Below are positions 5,092 through 6,121 of a stretch of 6,121 bases of DNA, piece after piece. The DNA is taken from assembly GCA_016780605.1 (NCBI GenBank), contig JADHLS010000346.1, forward strand, positions 1 to 6,121, in the 5' to 3' direction. The translations under genes were made by a program, and so were the position numbers. Numbering within the stretch: position 1 is the first letter of the stretch; every line of letters starts with the position of its first letter. Source of the DNA: Reyranella sp. GTDB taxonomy: Bacteria; Pseudomonadota; Alphaproteobacteria; Reyranellales; Reyranellaceae. The notes beneath the pieces were generated by a model. That model saw only the letters and a list, made by a program, of their open reading frames with translations, was not told where the DNA came from and ran no database searches.

Positions 5092-6121
5092 TGCCACTTC
5101 GCCAAATAGAAGCGCGGCAGCTCGTCGGGGAAAGTCTTGAGCGCGAGCTGCTTGGAGAAGGCATAGGTGTTCACGTAGGTAAACAGCGGCAGCCAGTAGG
5201 CCTTCTCGGTCATCAGCTTGATGGCGGCCGAGTAGGCCTTTTTGCGCACCTCCGGATCGGACGTGGCGCCGCCGTCGGCGACCAGCTTCTCGAGCTCGGA
5301 ATCGCGGCTGTAGTTGTCGTTGGCGTCCTTGCCGTACATCACCGGGAAGACCGCCGAGACGTCGTTGATCGAGTAGCTGCCCCAGCTGCCGTGATAGAGC
5401 GGCGCCTCGCCCTTCCAGGCCTTCTGGATCGCCGGCGCCACCTGCAGCTGGGTGATCTTGGCGCGGATGCCGACGGCCTGCAGGTAGTTCTGGATGGCCG
5501 CACTCCATGACGTCGGCTGCACGTAGGTCACGAACTCGACCTCGAAGCCGTTGGGGAAGCCTGCCTCGGCCAGCAGCGCCTTGGCCTTGGCCGGATCGTA
5601 CGCATACTTCACCGCGGCGTCGGCGTCGCAGCCGAACTGGCTCGGGAAGCAGGGCGCCTGCGGCACGCGGCTGCCGCCCTGCACCAGCTTGTCGGCCATC
5701 TCCTGCCGGTTGATGGCGTGCCAGATCGCCTGGCGCACCTTCTGGTTGGTCAGCGGATTGCCCGCGCCCGAGCGGCCGGCAGCGTCGATCGACAGATAGC
5801 CGATGCGCATCGATTCCTGGCGCACCGCCTGCAGGAACGGCATGCGATTCACGTCATTGGCCTGGTCGGGATTGATGTTCCAGATCCAGTCGGCGCGCTG
5901 GGCCAGCAGCTCGGTCATGGTGGTGGCGAGATCCGGCACGAAGCGCACATGCAGCGTCTTGATCGCCGGCTTGCCCTTGGGCGAGCCCGCCCAGTAGTCC
6001 TCGAAGCGCTCGAACACCACTTCCTTGCCGAGCTCGTTCTTGACGATCTTGTAGGGGCCGGCGCCGATCGGCTTCTTGGCGAACTCCTCGGGTCCGACCT
6101 TCTCGCGATAGGCCTTGGGAT
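5088..6121 (-). CDS. ABC transporter substrate-binding protein, family 5 (peptide/nickel/opine type), C-terminal part (5' end outside window)
   Basis: This periplasmic solute receptor of a Dpp/Opp/Ddp-type ABC importer is open to the right edge. 343 codons plus stop are visible, against about 510-540 in the family, so the signal peptide and roughly the first third are missing. Family 5 landmarks appear in order: PIGAGPYKIVK (about 6039-6071), FERFEDYWAG, the NPLTNQKVRQAIWHAINRQE segment of the ligand-binding lobe, YDPAKAKALLAEAGFPNG (about 5547-5600), and YWLPLFTYVNTYAFSK near the end. A cysteine pair in CFPSQFGC (codons 5649-5651 and 5628-5630) could form a disulfide in the periplasm. It ends in FYLAKWQ, its stop lying inside the shared palindrome. 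It converges on the autotransporter, so it is not cotranscribed with the ATPase at the left end and probably belongs to another transporter operon entering from the right. The ligand is not predictable from this portion. Confidence 0.94.
   Translation of the reverse strand, partial: PKAYREKVGPEEFAKKPIGAGPYKIVKNELGKEVVFERFEDYWAGSPKGKPAIKTLHVRFVPDLATTMTELLAQRADWIWNINPDQANDVNRMPFLQAVRQESMRIGYLSIDAAGRSGAGNPLTNQKVRQAIWHAINRQEMADKLVQGGSRVPQAPCFPSQFGCDADAAVKYAYDPAKAKALLAEAGFPNGFEVEFVTYVQPTSWSAAIQNYLQAVGIRAKITQLQVAPAIQKAWKGEAPLYHGSWGSYSINDVSAVFPVMYGKDANDNYSRDSELEKLVADGGATSDPEVRKKAYSAAIKLMTEKAYWLPLFTYVNTYAFSKQLALKTFPDELPRFYLAKWQ

Noticed and set aside
5052..5510. Open frames opposite or alongside the solute-binding protein gene (plus-strand 5052-5510, minus-strand 4945-5508)
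   Set aside because: They are other-frame readings of a gene with clear family 5 motifs, and they run through the palindrome and the autotransporter end without a plausible start or domain.
1..6121. Mobile element, phage, defence or toxin-antitoxin system
   Set aside because: No transposase, integrase, terminal inverted repeats with target duplications, tRNA attachment site, nuclease or small paired genes were found. The window is nearly fully explained by four protein-coding genes of known families.

Overview
The window is GC-rich, bacterial and double-membrane (Gram-negative) in character. Codons ending in G or C dominate, and there is a classical autotransporter with a C-terminal outer-membrane barrel. 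The closest matches I can recall for the autotransporter barrel, the FAD monooxygenase and the solute-binding protein are from soil and plant-associated Alphaproteobacteria (Bradyrhizobium- or Reyranella-like). That placement comes from memory of families, not from a search.

Layout, left to right: (1) 1-450, plus strand: the C-terminal part of an OppF/DppF-type ABC transporter ATPase, cut by the left edge. (2) 435-1565, plus: a complete FAD-dependent aromatic hydroxylase resembling 6-hydroxynicotinate 3-monooxygenase (NicC). It overlaps the ATPase gene by 16 bases, so the two are almost certainly cotranscribed. (3) 1566-1662: a 97-base, comparatively AT-rich gap holding an ACAATTGT-centred dyad, a possible -35 element and a perfect 8-bp hairpin that includes part of the ribosome binding site of the next gene. 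(4) 1663-5058, plus: a complete 1131-residue type Va autotransporter with signal peptide, repeat-rich beta-solenoid passenger, junction domain and 12-strand-type barrel. (5) 5055-5091: a perfect 17-bp inverted repeat containing the stop codons of both converging genes. (6) 5088-6121, minus: the C-terminal two-thirds of a family 5 (peptide/nickel/opine type) periplasmic solute-binding protein, cut by the right edge.

Functionally, genes 1 and 2 look like an uptake-plus-catabolism pair: an ABC importer whose last gene is fused by overlap to an oxygenase for a small (hetero)aromatic acid. The solute-binding protein on the right belongs to the same transporter class, but it is on the opposite strand and so in a different transcription unit. 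The autotransporter between them is a surface or secreted protein with no recognisable enzyme motif, most likely adhesive or structural.

I see no RNA genes, mobile elements, CRISPR array or defence system, and no convincing wholly new system. The items most worth checking are the double-stop palindrome, the hairpin over the autotransporter start, and the substrate-pocket substitutions in the NicC-like enzyme.
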